64,000 nt of DNA from Novosphingobium capsulatum NBRC 12533 (GCF_001598375.1 NZ_BCYV01000005.1:1-64000); one strand, 5' to 3'. Positions 7,742 through 19,346 are shown, counted from the first letter of the stretch. Notes: generated by a model not told the origin, from the sequence alone. Numbers and translations are program-made.

Positions 7742-8664
7742 TGCACCCGCGTCACAGTGATGCCGTCGCGCGCCAGGTCTTCCTGCACACTGCCCTTGCC
7801 GGCCAGGTGCCCGGCACCCACGGCCATGAACACGGTGCCCGGCGTTTTCAGCCGCTGTTCGATCCACTTGGCCCAGGTGGCGTTGCGGCGGATCAGCAGC
7901 GCGTCGATCAGGCGGGGATCGTCCTGCATGTCGGCGGTCATCAGCTTGCCCAGTTCCTCGGCGTTGCCCTGGCGCCAGGCCGCAACGATGCCGGCGATCT
8001 GTTCGCCGATCGTGTCGTACTGGGCGACCACGCTATCGAGCCAGGCGATCTGTGCATCCTGGGGCAGGCTGTCGATCAGGCCAAGCTGGAACGCCACGGT
8101 TTCCAGACCCGCTTGCCGTTGCGGGTGGGCCGCCTGCAGTGCGGCTTCCACGCCGTGCGAAGGCTGATAGCCGCGCTGGACCAGCGGCAGCATCGACAGC
8201 GCGGTGGCCGCCATCCACGGCTTGTAGCCATCCAGCTGCGTGGCCGGCATGCCGGATGCGGTGAGTGTGGCCGCCAGCCGCGCCGCGCGCTGCGGCCCCA
8301 GCAGGGCCGTCAGGGTCTGCCCCTTGGGCAGCAGGCCTGGCGCGGTGTCAATCGCCCCATGCATGTCGGCCTGCGTCACCTCGGTCACCAGCGTGTCCGA
8401 TCCGTTCAGCGCCTTGGCGACGGGGCCGACCAGCCACGGCGCGCCGCCCTTGGGCAGCATGTGGATCGTGCCGAACAGCCAGATCGTGGTATCAGCGTCA
8501 GCCACTTTCCACAGCGCCGGGCGCGAGGGCGCGGCATCGGCCTGCTCCGCTTGCGGCGCAGGCAGCGGGATGGTCTGCGCATCGGCAGAAAAAGGGGCCT
8601 GCAGCAGCGCCATGGCGGCACAGGCGGCGATGCGGGCGGGGATTTGGGCAAGGAAGCGGCGCAT
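7738..8664 (-). CDS. TraB/GumN family secreted protein (paralogue 2)
   Basis: The 308-residue protein has a cleavable signal peptide (MRRFLAQ... to SADAQ) and the same TraB/GumN domain as its downstream neighbour: [12 protein letters not shown] near residue 58 and [20 protein letters not shown] at the C-terminus. Unlike paralogue 1 it lacks a lipobox, so one copy should be free in the periplasm and the other membrane-bound. The gene is divergent from glyQ with 99 bases between starts. The start at 8664 has GGGACAAGG just before it; ATG 8676 is an alternative. The function is not known. Confidence 0.87.
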   Translation of the reverse strand: MRRFLAQIPARIAACAAMALLQAPFSADAQTIPLPAPQAEQADAAPSRPALWKVADADTTIWLFGTIHMLPKGGAPWLVGPVAKALNGSDTLVTEVTQADMHGAIDTAPGLLPKGQTLTALLGPQRAARLAATLTASGMPATQLDGYKPWMAATALSMLPLVQRGYQPSHGVEAALQAAHPQRQAGLETVAFQLGLIDSLPQDAQIAWLDSVVAQYDTIGEQIAGIVAAWRQGNAEELGKLMTADMQDDPRLIDALLIRRNATWAKWIEQRLKTPGTVFMAVGAGHLAGKGSVQEDLARDGITVTRVQ

Positions 8665-8763
8665 GCCTTGTCCCATGCACAGGGCAGCGCGCAATGGGAA
8701 GTCCCCATGTTGCGCCTGCTGGCGGTTGATTTGCGCTGCGCCATCGGCCATGGGCGGCACACC

Positions 8764-9669
8764 ATGGCCGATACTGCACCAAAGCCGCTCAGCCTGCAGG
8801 ACATGATCCTGCGCCTCCACGCTTACTGGAGCGACAAGGGCTGCCTTGTCCTGCAACCCTATGACATGCGCGTGGGCGCGGGTACGTTTCACCCCGCCAC
8901 CACGCTGCGCTCGCTGGGGCCAGAGCCGTGGAACGCGGCCTATGTCCAGCCCAGCCGCCGGCCGACCGACGGCCGCTATGGCGAAAATCCCAACCGGCTT
9001 CAGCATTATTACCAGTACCAGGTGATCATGAAGCCGAGCCCGGCCGACATGCAGGATCTCTATCTCGACAGCCTGCGCGCCATCGGCGTCGATCCGCTGC
9101 AGCACGATATCCGCTTTGTCGAGGATGACTGGGAAAGCCCGACGCTGGGCGCCTGGGGCCTAGGCTGGGAAGTGTGGTGCGACGGGATGGAAGTGACCCA
9201 GTTCACCTATTTCCAGCAGATGGGCGGGTTTGATTGCAAGCCGGTGGCCGGCGAGCTGACCTATGGCCTGGAACGCCTGGCGATGTATATCCAGGGCGTC
9301 GATAACGTCTATGACCTGGCCTATAACAGCCACGGCGTGACTTATGGCCAGGTGTTCCTGGAAAACGAACGCCAGATGTCGAAGTGGAACTTCGAGATCG
9401 CCAATACCGACGCGCTGTTCGACCTGTTCAACAAGGCGGTGGCGGAATGCCGCAACTGCCTCGACGCCAAGCTGCCGATCCCGGCTTATGAACAGGCGAT
9501 CGAGGCGAGCCACGTGTTCAACCTGTTGCAGGCGCGCGGCGTGATCTCGGTGCAGGAACGCGCCAGCTATATGGGCAAGGTGCGCGACCTCGCGCGCGGT
9601 TCGTGCGAAGCCTATATGGCCAAGTACCAGGACGAGTGGGCGCAGAAATTCCCGGGGTGGAGCGCATGA
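8764..9669 (+). CDS. glyQ: Glycyl-tRNA synthetase alpha subunit
   Basis: This is the catalytic subunit of the alpha2-beta2 glycyl-tRNA synthetase, which charges tRNA-Gly. The 301-residue length is typical. The strongly conserved class II core is visible: [42 protein letters not shown], the [19 protein letters not shown] block, and [34 protein letters not shown] was chosen as the start because it lies just before the conserved region; an ATG at 8707 would add 19 residues overlapping the divergent promoter region. glyS follows after 133 bases occupied by a dispersed inverted repeat. Confidence 0.97.
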   Translation: MADTAPKPLSLQDMILRLHAYWSDKGCLVLQPYDMRVGAGTFHPATTLRSLGPEPWNAAYVQPSRRPTDGRYGENPNRLQHYYQYQVIMKPSPADMQDLYLDSLRAIGVDPLQHDIRFVEDDWESPTLGAWGLGWEVWCDGMEVTQFTYFQQMGGFDCKPVAGELTYGLERLAMYIQGVDNVYDLAYNSHGVTYGQVFLENERQMSKWNFEIANTDALFDLFNKAVAECRNCLDAKLPIPAYEQAIEASHVFNLLQARGVISVQERASYMGKVRDLARGSCEAYMAKYQDEWAQKFPGWSA

Positions 9670-9689
9670 GCCGGCTTGTTGCGCGTGGG

Positions 9690-9762
9690 GCTTCGACAAG
9701 CTTAGCCCGAACGGTCCCCTGGATTGGTTCTCACACCCCGTTCGCCCTGAGCCTGTCGAAGG
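9690..9762. repeat. Family C inverted repeat between glyQ and glyS
   Basis: The left arm reads GCTTCGACAAGCTTAGCCCG and continues to GAACGG. The right arm (9737-9762, reverse complement) reads CCTTCGACAGGCTCAGGGCG and continues to AACGG. This GTTCG/TGTCGAAG type of inverted repeat is a well-known dispersed intergenic element in sphingomonads and other proteobacteria. It would form a long hairpin in the glyQ-glyS transcript. Confidence 0.85.
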
Positions 9763-9802
9763 GCGCTGACACCACCTTGAACACACCCAAGCGAGACGCC
9801 GC

Positions 9803-11911
9803 ATGACCGCCGATTTCCTGCTCGAGTTGCGCAGCGAAGAAATCCCCGCGCGGATGCAGGCCGGCGCGCGCGCCGATCTGGAAAAGCTGTTCGTCAAGGA
9901 ATTGACCGCCGCCGGGCTGACGCCGGGCGCGATCACCGTATGGTCCACGCCGCGCCGGCTGGCGCTGATCGCGCGCGATCTGCCGCTGGGCACGCAAGCT
10001 GTCAGTGAGGAAGTGAAGGGGCCGCGCGCCTCGGCCCCGCCGCAGGCATTGGAAGGCTTCCTGCGCAAGACCGGGTTGACCCGCGAGCAACTGACCGAGC
10101 GCGATGGCGTGCTGTTCGCCATCACCGAAAAGCCCGGCCGCGCGACCAAGGATGTGCTGGCCCAGGCCATCCCGGCGATCGTCCGCGCGTTTCCCTGGCC
10201 CAAGTCGCAGCGCTGGGGCGCCGCCTCGTTCAGCCCGGAATCCTTGCGCTGGGTGCGCCCGCTCTCGGGCATCATCGCGATCCTGGGCGACGAGGCGATC
10301 GACCTCGAAGTGGGCGGCATCCGCTCTGGCACGGTCACGCGTGGGCACCGTTTCCACCACAGCGGTGACATCACCATCACTGGCGCGGCCGACTATGCCG
10401 CCCGCTTGCGCGATGCCTACGTGATCGTCGACCACGCCGAGCGCGAGGCGCTGGTGCGCGATGGCGCGCGCGCCGCGGCGCAGGCTGCCGGCCTCGTGCT
10501 GGTGGACGATGAAGGGCTGGTGGTGGAAAACGCCGGCCTCACCGAATGGCCCCAGCCGCTGCTCGGCCGTTTTGACGAGGCGTTCCTCGACGTGCCGCCA
10601 GAAGTGATTCAGCTGACCGCGCGGGTCAACCAGAAGTATTTCATCTGCCGCGACGCTGCCGGCAAGCTGGCCAACGCCTTTGTCTGCACGGCCAATATCG
10701 CCGCCACCGATGGCGGCGCGGCGATCGTGGCGGGCAACCGCAAGGTGCTCGCCGCGCGCCTGTCCGACGCCCGCTTCTTCTGGGAACAGGACAAGAAGGT
10801 GCCGCTCGCCCGCCAGGCCGAAAAGCTGGCGCGCATCACGTTCCACGAAAAGCTGGGCTCCGTGGCCGACAAGGTCGCCCGCGTGGCCGACCTGGCTGAA
10901 TGGCTCGCCCGCGAAGGCGTGGTGCCCGGCGCCGATCCGGCCCTGGCGCGCCAGGCGGCGCAGCTGTGCAAGGCCGATCTCGTCACCGACATGGTTGGCG
11001 AGTTCCCCGAACTGCAGGGCCTGATGGGCGGCTATTACGCCCGCGCCGAAGGCCTGGGTGATGCCGTGGCCGACGCGATCCGCGATCACTACAAGCCGGT
11101 GGGGCAGGGTGACGATGTGCCGACCGCGCCGGTTTCGGTCTGCGTCGCGCTGGCGGACAAGCTCGATACGCTGCGCAGCTTCTTTGCGATCGACGAAAAG
11201 CCCACCGGGTCGAAAGACCCCTTCGCGCTGCGCCGTGCCGCCCTTGGCATCATTCGCCTGATCACCGAGAACCATCTGCGCTTCGCTGTGGCCGAAGGTG
11301 ACTTGCTCGGCTTCTTTGCCGACCGCCTTAAGGTGCAGCAGCGTGAAGCCGGCGTGCGCCACGACCTGATCGATGCCGTGCTTGCCCTTGGCGGTGAAAG
11401 CGATCTCGTGCGCCTGCTGGCGCGCGTGTCGGCGCTTCAGGCGTTCGTCGGCACCGAAGATGGCGTCAACCTGCTGGCGGGCTACAAGCGCGCGGCCAAT
11501 ATCCTCAAGAAGGAAGCGGCAGCAACCGCTGGCGCGCAAGGCGAGGGCGTGGTGCCGCCCACTGGCGAGGAAGACCCTCTGGTCTTGGTCGATGATCCCC
11601 TGTTCAAGGATGTCGCGGCCGAATTTGCCCATGGCGAAGCGGCGCTGTCCTACACCCCCGAACCGGCCGAAGCGGCGCTGATGGCGGCGCTCGCCCAGGC
11701 CGAGCCGCAGGTGGACGAAGCTGTGGCGCAAGAGGCGTTCACCACCGCCATGGCCGCGCTGGCCTCGCTCCGCGCGCCGATCGATGCGTTTTTCGATGAC
11801 GTTACGGTCAATGACGCAGATGCGGAAAAGCGTGCCCATCGCTTGGCCCTGCTTGACCAATTCCGTGCTGCGGTGCACAAAGTAGCGGACTTCTCGCGGA
11901 TCGAGGGCTAA
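9803..11911 (+). CDS. glyS: Glycyl-tRNA synthetase beta subunit
   Basis: The 702-residue beta subunit contributes tRNA recognition to the alpha2-beta2 enzyme. The N-terminus FLLELRSEEIPARMQ and the block RLALIARDLP are family hallmarks, as are TVTRGHRFHH, the segment around residue 265 (LTARVNQKYFIC) and SDARFFWEQDKK. The C-terminus contains the DALR-like anticodon-binding helices ending VHKVADFSRIEG. Length and order agree with the family. It is expressed behind glyQ; the hairpin repeat between them may affect the balance of the two subunits. Confidence 0.97.
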   Translation: MTADFLLELRSEEIPARMQAGARADLEKLFVKELTAAGLTPGAITVWSTPRRLALIARDLPLGTQAVSEEVKGPRASAPPQALEGFLRKTGLTREQLTERDGVLFAITEKPGRATKDVLAQAIPAIVRAFPWPKSQRWGAASFSPESLRWVRPLSGIIAILGDEAIDLEVGGIRSGTVTRGHRFHHSGDITITGAADYAARLRDAYVIVDHAEREALVRDGARAAAQAAGLVLVDDEGLVVENAGLTEWPQPLLGRFDEAFLDVPPEVIQLTARVNQKYFICRDAAGKLANAFVCTANIAATDGGAAIVAGNRKVLAARLSDARFFWEQDKKVPLARQAEKLARITFHEKLGSVADKVARVADLAEWLAREGVVPGADPALARQAAQLCKADLVTDMVGEFPELQGLMGGYYARAEGLGDAVADAIRDHYKPVGQGDDVPTAPVSVCVALADKLDTLRSFFAIDEKPTGSKDPFALRRAALGIIRLITENHLRFAVAEGDLLGFFADRLKVQQREAGVRHDLIDAVLALGGESDLVRLLARVSALQAFVGTEDGVNLLAGYKRAANILKKEAAATAGAQGEGVVPPTGEEDPLVLVDDPLFKDVAAEFAHGEAALSYTPEPAEAALMAALAQAEPQVDEAVAQEAFTTAMAALASLRAPIDAFFDDVTVNDADAEKRAHRLALLDQFRAAVHKVADFSRIEG

Positions 11912-11976
11912 CCGCCCTCGGTCCATTTCCTGGACCTCGCAATGACTGACCTTTGCTCAAGGAACGGACTGTAATC

Positions 11977-14643
<2,667 letters not shown>

Positions 14644-14649
14644 GGCCTC

Positions 14650-14743
14650 CACCACCCCCCAACCCCCTCCTCTGAAGAGGAGGGGGGGTTAAGCACTGAT
14701 CCAAAAGCCCCCTCCTCTTTAGAGGAGGGGGTTGGGGGTGGTG
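14650..14743. repeat. Family A double-hairpin repeat, copy 1
   Basis: Two 10-12 bp GC-rich hairpins (CCCCTCCTCTGAAGAGGAGG and CCTCCTCTTTAGAGGAGG) are enclosed by outer arms CACCACCCCCC and GGGGGTGGTG. The spacer is TTAAGCACTGATCCAAAAG. It fills the gap between the convergent ppdK and methyltransferase genes and probably serves as a transcription end for one or both. Confidence 0.92.
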
Positions 14744-14761
14744 TAGCCCAAGCTCGGTGGT

Positions 14762-15571
14762 TCAAAACTTCGGCGCGCGCAGCGGCTTGGCCCAGCCGCT
14801 CAGCGTCAGGATCTCGAACGTCTCGGTAACCCGCCCTTCTGCGTCAGCAGCGGCGGCAAAGGCCTCTTGCGCGCGGGCCAGGGCAGCCTTGCCGAGCGGC
14901 GCGCCGGGGCGGGCGAGGCAGTTGGACAGGCCCTGGTCGCGCAGGTCCTGCACCAGGCGCGACAGGCTGCGATAGCGCACCGCCAGGCTGCGGCTGTCGA
15001 TTACCGGATCGGCAAAGCCGGCGCGTTGCAGCAATTGCCCGCCAGCGCGCACATCCACCTGCGGGTGTACGCGCGGGGCGGGCCGATCCGCGTCGGCAGC
15101 CAGCATCACGCTGCGCAGCGCCGGCAGGCTGCCGGCAGCGGGAAAGCTCACCATCGCCAGGCCATCGGGCGCCAGCGCGCGGCGCAGGTGGACCAGCGCG
15201 CCGGGCAGATCGTTCACCGTATCGAGCGTGCCTAGCACGGCGATGAAATCAAACCCCTGGGCAAAGGGCAGCGGCGCTTCCTGGTCCACATCGATCTCAC
15301 CGGGCAGGGCAGCCGGATCAGCCTGGGTGACGGCCACGCCTTGCGCGGCCAGCGCGGCGCCCAAGCTCTGGTCCACATCGCCGATAATCAGCGCGGTCTG
15401 CGGCGTGTGGCGCAGGAACGCGAGGCGATCGAGCATGTCCTCGATCATGTCATCGGCCAGGAAGCGCGCGGCATCGGGCCGCGTGGCCAGGCGGCGCATG
15501 CGCGCGCGCTGGGCCAGACGGCGGTGGCGGGCAAAGATTTCGGGCGGGGCGGGGGGCGTGGTTTGGGCCAT
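14762..15571 (-). CDS. SAM-dependent methyltransferase (BioC/NdufaF5-like)
   Basis: The 269-residue protein has a class I methyltransferase layout: a N-terminal helix with ARHRRLAQRAR (about residues 13-25), the SAM region ALIIGDVDQSLGAALAAQG (about 62-80) and FDFIAVLGTLDTVNDLPGALVHLRRALAPDGL (about 107-138). It resembles the BioC-like/NdufaF5-type proteins of alphaproteobacteria, which include arginine hydroxylases lacking methyl transfer, so the reaction is uncertain. The glycine-rich loop is degenerate (IIGDVDQSLG). It is divergent from comF with only 67 bases between the starts. Its stop lies 18 bases from the family A repeat. Confidence 0.8.
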   Translation of the reverse strand: MAQTTPPAPPEIFARHRRLAQRARMRRLATRPDAARFLADDMIEDMLDRLAFLRHTPQTALIIGDVDQSLGAALAAQGVAVTQADPAALPGEIDVDQEAPLPFAQGFDFIAVLGTLDTVNDLPGALVHLRRALAPDGLAMVSFPAAGSLPALRSVMLAADADRPAPRVHPQVDVRAGGQLLQRAGFADPVIDSRSLAVRYRSLSRLVQDLRDQGLSNCLARPGAPLGKAALARAQEAFAAAADAEGRVTETFEILTLSGWAKPLRAPKF

Positions 15572-15638
15572 GCCGTGCTGCCTGCCCGCAAGCTGCGCGC
15601 TTGCCAAGCCTCTTGCGCTGGTGGAAGCATGGCCAGCG

Positions 15639-16385
15639 ATGCTGCGCCCCGCGTTTCTTGCCCCGGTTGTTGACCTGCTGTTCCCGCCGCGCTGCCCGCT
15701 GTGCGGGGAAACCCTGGCCACGCATGGCGGGCTGTGCGCCGCGTGCTGGGCCAACCTGGAAATTCCCGGGGAGCCGAGCTGCCACTTGTGCCAGCGCCCC
15801 CTGGAAACCAGCCTGGCGCGTGACGAGACAGCGCTGTGCGCCCCCTGCATGGCGCAGCCGCCACGGCATGATGGGATTGCTGCCGCCACGCTCTATGGCG
15901 ATGCCACACGCACCCTGGTGCTGCGATTCAAGCATGGCCGCAAGGTGGGCCTTGCCGGGCTGATGGCACGCCTGATGGTGGCGCGCCTGCCGCCACTCGA
16001 CGGGGAATGGCTGATCGTGCCGGTGCCGCTGCACCGCTGGCGGCTGTGGCAGCGCGGCTATAATCAGTCAGCGTTGCTGGCAACGCAGATTGCGCGGGCG
16101 ATCGGGCAGCGCCTGCTGGTCGATGCGCTGGTGCGGCGCAAGCGCACGCCTTCGCTCGGCGGTTTGGGTGCCAAGGCGCGCGCGCAGGCGCTGGCGGGCG
16201 CCATCGCGCCTCATCCGCGCCACGCCGCGTCTTTGCGCGGTGCCCAGGTGCTGCTGGTCGATGACGTGCTGACCAGCGGCGCCACCAGCGATGCCTGCGT
16301 GCGGGCGCTTCGCCGCGCCGGCGCGGCCAAGGTCAAGATCGCCTGCTTTGCCCGCGTGCTGCGCGAGGCCGAGGGGCGGGGGTGA
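15639..16385 (+). CDS. comF: ComF family phosphoribosyltransferase-like protein
   Basis: The 248-residue protein has the double zinc-finger N-terminus of ComF (CPLC, CAAC, CHLC, CAPC between about residues 21 and 72) and the type I phosphoribosyltransferase fold with the PRPP loop VLLVDDVLTSGATSDAC (about 205-221). The middle block GYNQSALLATQIARAIG is also diagnostic. ComF proteins help DNA uptake in competent bacteria; in most others the role is unclear. No other competence gene is in the window. The start at ATG 15639 has only a weak ribosome site. Confidence 0.93.
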   Translation: MLRPAFLAPVVDLLFPPRCPLCGETLATHGGLCAACWANLEIPGEPSCHLCQRPLETSLARDETALCAPCMAQPPRHDGIAAATLYGDATRTLVLRFKHGRKVGLAGLMARLMVARLPPLDGEWLIVPVPLHRWRLWQRGYNQSALLATQIARAIGQRLLVDALVRRKRTPSLGGLGAKARAQALAGAIAPHPRHAASLRGAQVLLVDDVLTSGATSDACVRALRRAGAAKVKIACFARVLREAEGRG

Positions 16386-16439
16386 AAAAGGAGAGTTGAT
16401 TCGCGGGCGACAGGCGCGATGCAAGCAGCATCAAACCGA

Positions 16440-16470
16440 AAACGCCCGGAACCTTGCGGCCCGGGCGTTT
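16440..16470. terminator. Hairpin resembling a terminator
   Basis: AAACGCCCGG pairs perfectly with CCGGGCGTTT around an 11-base loop. Read on either strand the stem ends in a short T-run (GTTTCGT on +, CGTTTTCGGTTT on -). It may end comF on + and also a minus-strand transcript from the structured region at 16471-16640. Confidence 0.6.
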
Positions 16471-16794
16471 CGTGACGAAACCTTGTGATTGACGGGGCTC
16501 CCTCTCGGCCCTGACCGTAACCCCGTCGCTCAATATCTCCAGATGGCTGCGCCTTCCTAGTCAGAAGGTCGAACCAGCCCCCCGGTCCCTCGCGTGTCCC
16601 TGAACTTTGGCGCTTGCCGCGCCGCCTTTCGGCGGTTCAGATCGCGGTTCCCTCAAACCGCATGTTCTTTCTTGACGATTGCGCCGCCGGAAGGAAGGGG
16701 GACATGCGTATGCCGCCGATTTTGCCCAGGCCATGTGGTTATCGTGCAACAATGTATGCTGTGGCAGCCCGTTTGCAGAAGGGAATTACCTACC
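16471..16794. other. Gene-free region with stem-loops; candidate structured RNA
   Basis: This 324 bp stretch has no convincing coding frame. It holds several inverted repeats: GACGGGG (16491-16497) with CCCCGTC (16521-16527), CCTTC with GAAGG around 16553-16569, and CGCCGCC with GGCGG around 16619-16636. On the minus strand these are followed by the terminator-like hairpin at 16440-16470, which is the layout of a small RNA gene. I could not match it to 6S RNA, SRP RNA, RNase P RNA or tmRNA by their conserved cores. The last 30 bases contain the ribosome site of hisI. Confidence 0.3.
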
Positions 16795-17178
16795 GTGTCG
16801 GTCGATAACGATTCGCTACAGCGCGAACAGGGCACCGCCTTCATGCCGCGCTTCGATTCTCACGGCCTGGTCACCGCCGTGGCGATCGATCACCGCACCG
16901 GGCAACTGCTGATGCTGGCGCACATGGATGCCGAGGCGATCACCCGCACGCGCGAAACCGGTCTGGCGCACTTCTGGTCGCGCTCGCGCCAGAAGCAGTG
17001 GATGAAAGGCGAAACCTCGGGCCACGTGCTCAAGGTGCTCGAAATCCGCGTGGACTGTGACCAGGATGCGCTCGAACTGCGGGTCGAGCCGGCTGGCCCG
17101 GCCTGCCACACCCTGGCGCAAAGCTGCTTCTATCGCCGGATTACCCCGCAAGGGACGCTGGAGCGGATTGAGGTTTGA
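16795..17178 (+). CDS. hisI: Phosphoribosyl-AMP cyclohydrolase
   Basis: This 127-residue enzyme opens the purine ring of phosphoribosyl-AMP in histidine biosynthesis. The family core is complete: GQLLMLAHMDAEAITRTRETGLAHFWSRSRQKQWMKGETSGH, then the metal site VDCDQDALELRVEP (Asp-Cys-Asp-Gln-Asp) and the zinc cysteines in ACHTLAQSCFYR. GTG at 16795 is chosen as start because AGAAGGGAA lies 8-10 bases before it; ATG 16843 would leave an unusually short N-terminus. No other histidine gene is near, as is common in alphaproteobacteria. Confidence 0.95.
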   Translation: MSVDNDSLQREQGTAFMPRFDSHGLVTAVAIDHRTGQLLMLAHMDAEAITRTRETGLAHFWSRSRQKQWMKGETSGHVLKVLEIRVDCDQDALELRVEPAGPACHTLAQSCFYRRITPQGTLERIEV

Positions 17179-17191
17179 CGTTTACGTAAGC
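17175..17191. promoter_or_regulatory. Candidate MerR operator
   Basis: TTGACGTTTACGTAAGC contains the perfect palindrome TTACGTAA (17182-17189) 20 bases before the MerR gene and overlapping the hisI stop. It resembles the TTTACGTAAAC sites bound by LiuR-type MerR regulators of branched-chain amino acid catabolism. Autoregulation is an inference. Confidence 0.4.
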
Positions 17192-17211
17192 TGCGCGGTA
17201 TCGTGGCGGGC

Positions 17212-17658
17212 ATGGACACCGTGCCCGCCTCTTCCCACACCGGCCATCTCGACCGGCCCGATGCCCTGGCCCGCGACCAGTTCACCATCACCGACCTGTC
17301 GGCCGAATTCGGCGTAACCGCGCGGGCGCTGCGGTTCTACGAGGACGAGGGCCTGATTTCGCCGACGCGGCACGGCACGGCGCGGATCTATTCCCGGCGT
17401 GATCGGGCGCGGCTGGCGTGGATCATGCGCGCCAAGAATGTGGGTTTCAGCCTGGCTGACATTCGCGAGATGATCGATCTCTACGATCTGGGCGATGGCC
17501 GTGCGCAGCAGCGCAAGGTGACGATCGCCAAGTGCCGCGAACGCATCGCTGCTCTGGTGCGCCAGCAGGCCGATATCGCCAGCACGATTGCCGAGCTGGA
17601 AGGCTTCGTCGCGCAAGTGCAGCAACTGGAAGGTGCCGAGGGCGGCGGCCCGACCTGA
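17212..17658 (+). CDS. MerR family transcriptional regulator
   Basis: The 148-residue protein has an N-terminal MerR helix-turn-helix (FTITDLSAEFGVTARALRFYEDEGLISPTR, about residues 23-52), the second wing region (ARIYSRRDRARLAWIMRAKNVGFSLADIREMIDLYD) and a C-terminal dimerising coiled coil (about 103-137). It lacks the paired metal-binding cysteines of metal sensors, so it probably senses a metabolite or an acyl-CoA; the closest group by feel is the LiuR/IVD regulator set. ATG 17212 or GTG 17203 could be the start. The palindrome at 17182-17189 in front of it is a likely target. It is 33 bases after hisI. Confidence 0.9.
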   Translation: MDTVPASSHTGHLDRPDALARDQFTITDLSAEFGVTARALRFYEDEGLISPTRHGTARIYSRRDRARLAWIMRAKNVGFSLADIREMIDLYDLGDGRAQQRKVTIAKCRERIAALVRQQADIASTIAELEGFVAQVQQLEGAEGGGPT

Positions 17659-17691
17659 TCGGCCCGGCCACCGCCCCGCGGCGGATGGATA

Positions 17692-18393
17692 TCAGCTATA
17701 GATTTCGTCGAGCAGCGCGGTCAGCGCCAGCCACGATTGGCGGTCGGCGCTGGCGTTGTAGCCGAGGAAATCCTTGCCGCGCGCCTCGCTGTCGGGATCG
17801 GTGAACCCGTGCTTGACCCCGGCATAGGCATGGAAGTGCCAGTTGCCACTGGCGGCATCCATTTCCTTCCAGAAATCCAGTACCTGCTCGCGCGGGACGA
17901 GCGGATCGGCATCGCCGTGGCAGATCAGCAAGCGCGGCTTGATCGGGGTTTCCGCCGTGGCCGGGCGATCAGAGGTGAGCAGGCCGTGGAAGCTGGCCGC
18001 CAGCACGATCGGTGCGTCCATGCGCGCCAGTTCCAGCGCCGCCTGGCCGCCCATGCAATAGCCGATCGCCGACAGCGTCAGCCCCGGCGCCGCCTTGGCC
18101 AGCGCGTCGAGCCCGGCCGTGATGCGGGCGCGGTAGTGATCGACATCGGCACGCAGGGCATTGCCCAGCGGGAACGACGCTTCAAAGCTTTCCACCGGCT
18201 CGCCATAGAAATCTGCGACCATGGCAACAAAGCCTTGATCGGCCAGCATGCGTGCACGCTGTTCCATTCCGGCGTTGACGTTGGCGATGGTGGGCAGGAT
18301 CAGGATCGCGCCGAGCGGGGTGCCTTCGGGGCGGGCAAGCCACCCCGTCAGCGCCACGTCACCATGCGCATAATCGATGCGTTCAAGGCTCAA
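17692..18393 (-). CDS. Dienelactone hydrolase family protein
   Basis: The 233-residue alpha/beta hydrolase shows the dienelactone hydrolase triad: the nucleophile Cys113 in GYCMGGQAAL, Asp163 in CHGDADPLVP and His195 in VKHGF. The cysteine nucleophile separates it from ordinary serine esterases. The natural substrate is unknown; the name enzyme opens dienelactones in chloroaromatic breakdown, but many homologues have other roles. The start is a TTG with GGAG 10 bases before it, inside the end of cysK, six bases after that stop, so it is probably translated from the cysK message. Confidence 0.92.
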   Translation of the reverse strand: MSLERIDYAHGDVALTGWLARPEGTPLGAILILPTIANVNAGMEQRARMLADQGFVAMVADFYGEPVESFEASFPLGNALRADVDHYRARITAGLDALAKAAPGLTLSAIGYCMGGQAALELARMDAPIVLAASFHGLLTSDRPATAETPIKPRLLICHGDADPLVPREQVLDFWKEMDAASGNWHFHAYAGVKHGFTDPDSEARGKDFLGYNASADRQSWLALTALLDEIYS

Positions 18394-18399
18394 GGCTGG

Positions 18400-19317
18400 T
18401 TACTCCGGAAGAAAATCGGGCACCGAGAGGTAGCGCTCGCCGGTGTCATAGTTGAAGCCGAGCACGCGGCTGCCGGCGGGCAGTTCGCGCAGCTTGGCGG
18501 CGATGGCGGCCAGCGTCGCGCCCGAGGAGATGCCGACCAGAAGGCCTTCCTCACGCGCCGAGCGGCGGGCCCATTCCTTGGCGTCGGCCGGATCGACCTG
18601 GATCGCGCCGTCGATTGCCTGGGTGTGCAGGTTGCCCGGAATGAACCCGGCGCCGATGCCCTGGATCGGGTGCGGCGCGGGCTGCCCCCCGGAAATGACC
18701 GGCGAGAGCGTCGGTTCCACGGCATAGGCCTTGAAATCGGGCCAGTGCTTCTTGAGTTCCTCGGCGCAACCAGTGAGGTGGCCACCGGTGCCAACCCCGG
18801 TGATCAGCACGTCGATCGGGCTATCTGCGAAATCGGCCAGGATTTCTTGCGCGGTGGTGCGCACGTGCACGGCCACGTTGGCGGGATTGTCGAACTGCTG
18901 GGGCATCCAGGCGCCCGGCGTTTCGGCCACCAGTTCCTTGGCGCGCTCGATCGCGCCCTTCATGCCCTTTTCGCGCGGCGTCAGATCGAACGTGGCCCCA
19001 TAGGCAAGCATCAGCCGGCGCCGCTCGATCGACATCGATTCGGGCATGACGAGCACGAGCTTGTAGCCCTTGACCGCCGCCACCATGGCGAGGCCAATGC
19101 CGGTATTGCCCGAGGTCGGCTCCACGATGGTGCCGCCGGGCTTGAGGCTGCCGTCGGCTTCGGCCGCCTCGATCATGGCCAATGCGATCCTGTCCTTGAT
19201 CGAGCCACCTGGATTGGTGCGCTCGCTCTTCACCCATACCTCGTGGTCGGGAAACAGGCGGGACAGGCGAACATGCGGCGTGTTGCCGATCGTGGCGAGA
19301 ATGGAATCCGCTTTCAT
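18400..19317 (-). CDS. cysK: Cysteine synthase A
   Basis: The 305-residue PLP enzyme joins O-acetylserine and sulphide to make cysteine. The cofactor lysine is Lys41 in NPGGSIKDR, the asparagine loop is [13 protein letters not shown], and the phosphate-binding glycines are [10 protein letters not shown]; the C-terminal GISSGAT block is also present. The ATG has AAGGAG 11 bases before it. It lies between an MFS transporter gene upstream (29-base gap) and the dienelactone hydrolase downstream (6-base gap), all on the minus strand, consistent with one transcript. Confidence 0.96.
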   Translation of the reverse strand: MKADSILATIGNTPHVRLSRLFPDHEVWVKSERTNPGGSIKDRIALAMIEAAEADGSLKPGGTIVEPTSGNTGIGLAMVAAVKGYKLVLVMPESMSIERRRLMLAYGATFDLTPREKGMKGAIERAKELVAETPGAWMPQQFDNPANVAVHVRTTAQEILADFADSPIDVLITGVGTGGHLTGCAEELKKHWPDFKAYAVEPTLSPVISGGQPAPHPIQGIGAGFIPGNLHTQAIDGAIQVDPADAKEWARRSAREEGLLVGISSGATLAAIAAKLRELPAGSRVLGFNYDTGERYLSVPDFLPE

Positions 19318-19346
19318 GTCGCGTGTGCTCCTTGGTGTTGAGCGGG

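Noticed and set aside
9160..10380. 406-codon minus-strand frame across glyQ, the repeat and glyS
   Set aside because: It spans two well-identified synthetase genes on the other strand and a non-coding repeat. No domain is visible.
9731..11926. 731-codon minus-strand open frame opposite glyS
   Set aside because: High GC content keeps antisense frames open. The protein has no recognisable domain, while glyS on + is unambiguous.
16440..16640. Possible tmRNA, 6S, SRP or RNase P RNA
   Set aside because: GGTTCGACC and GGAAGG are present, but the diagnostic cores (tmRNA T arm and tag, SRP GGAAGGAAGCAGC, RNase P GAGGAAAGTCC) are not. It is kept only as an unnamed candidate.
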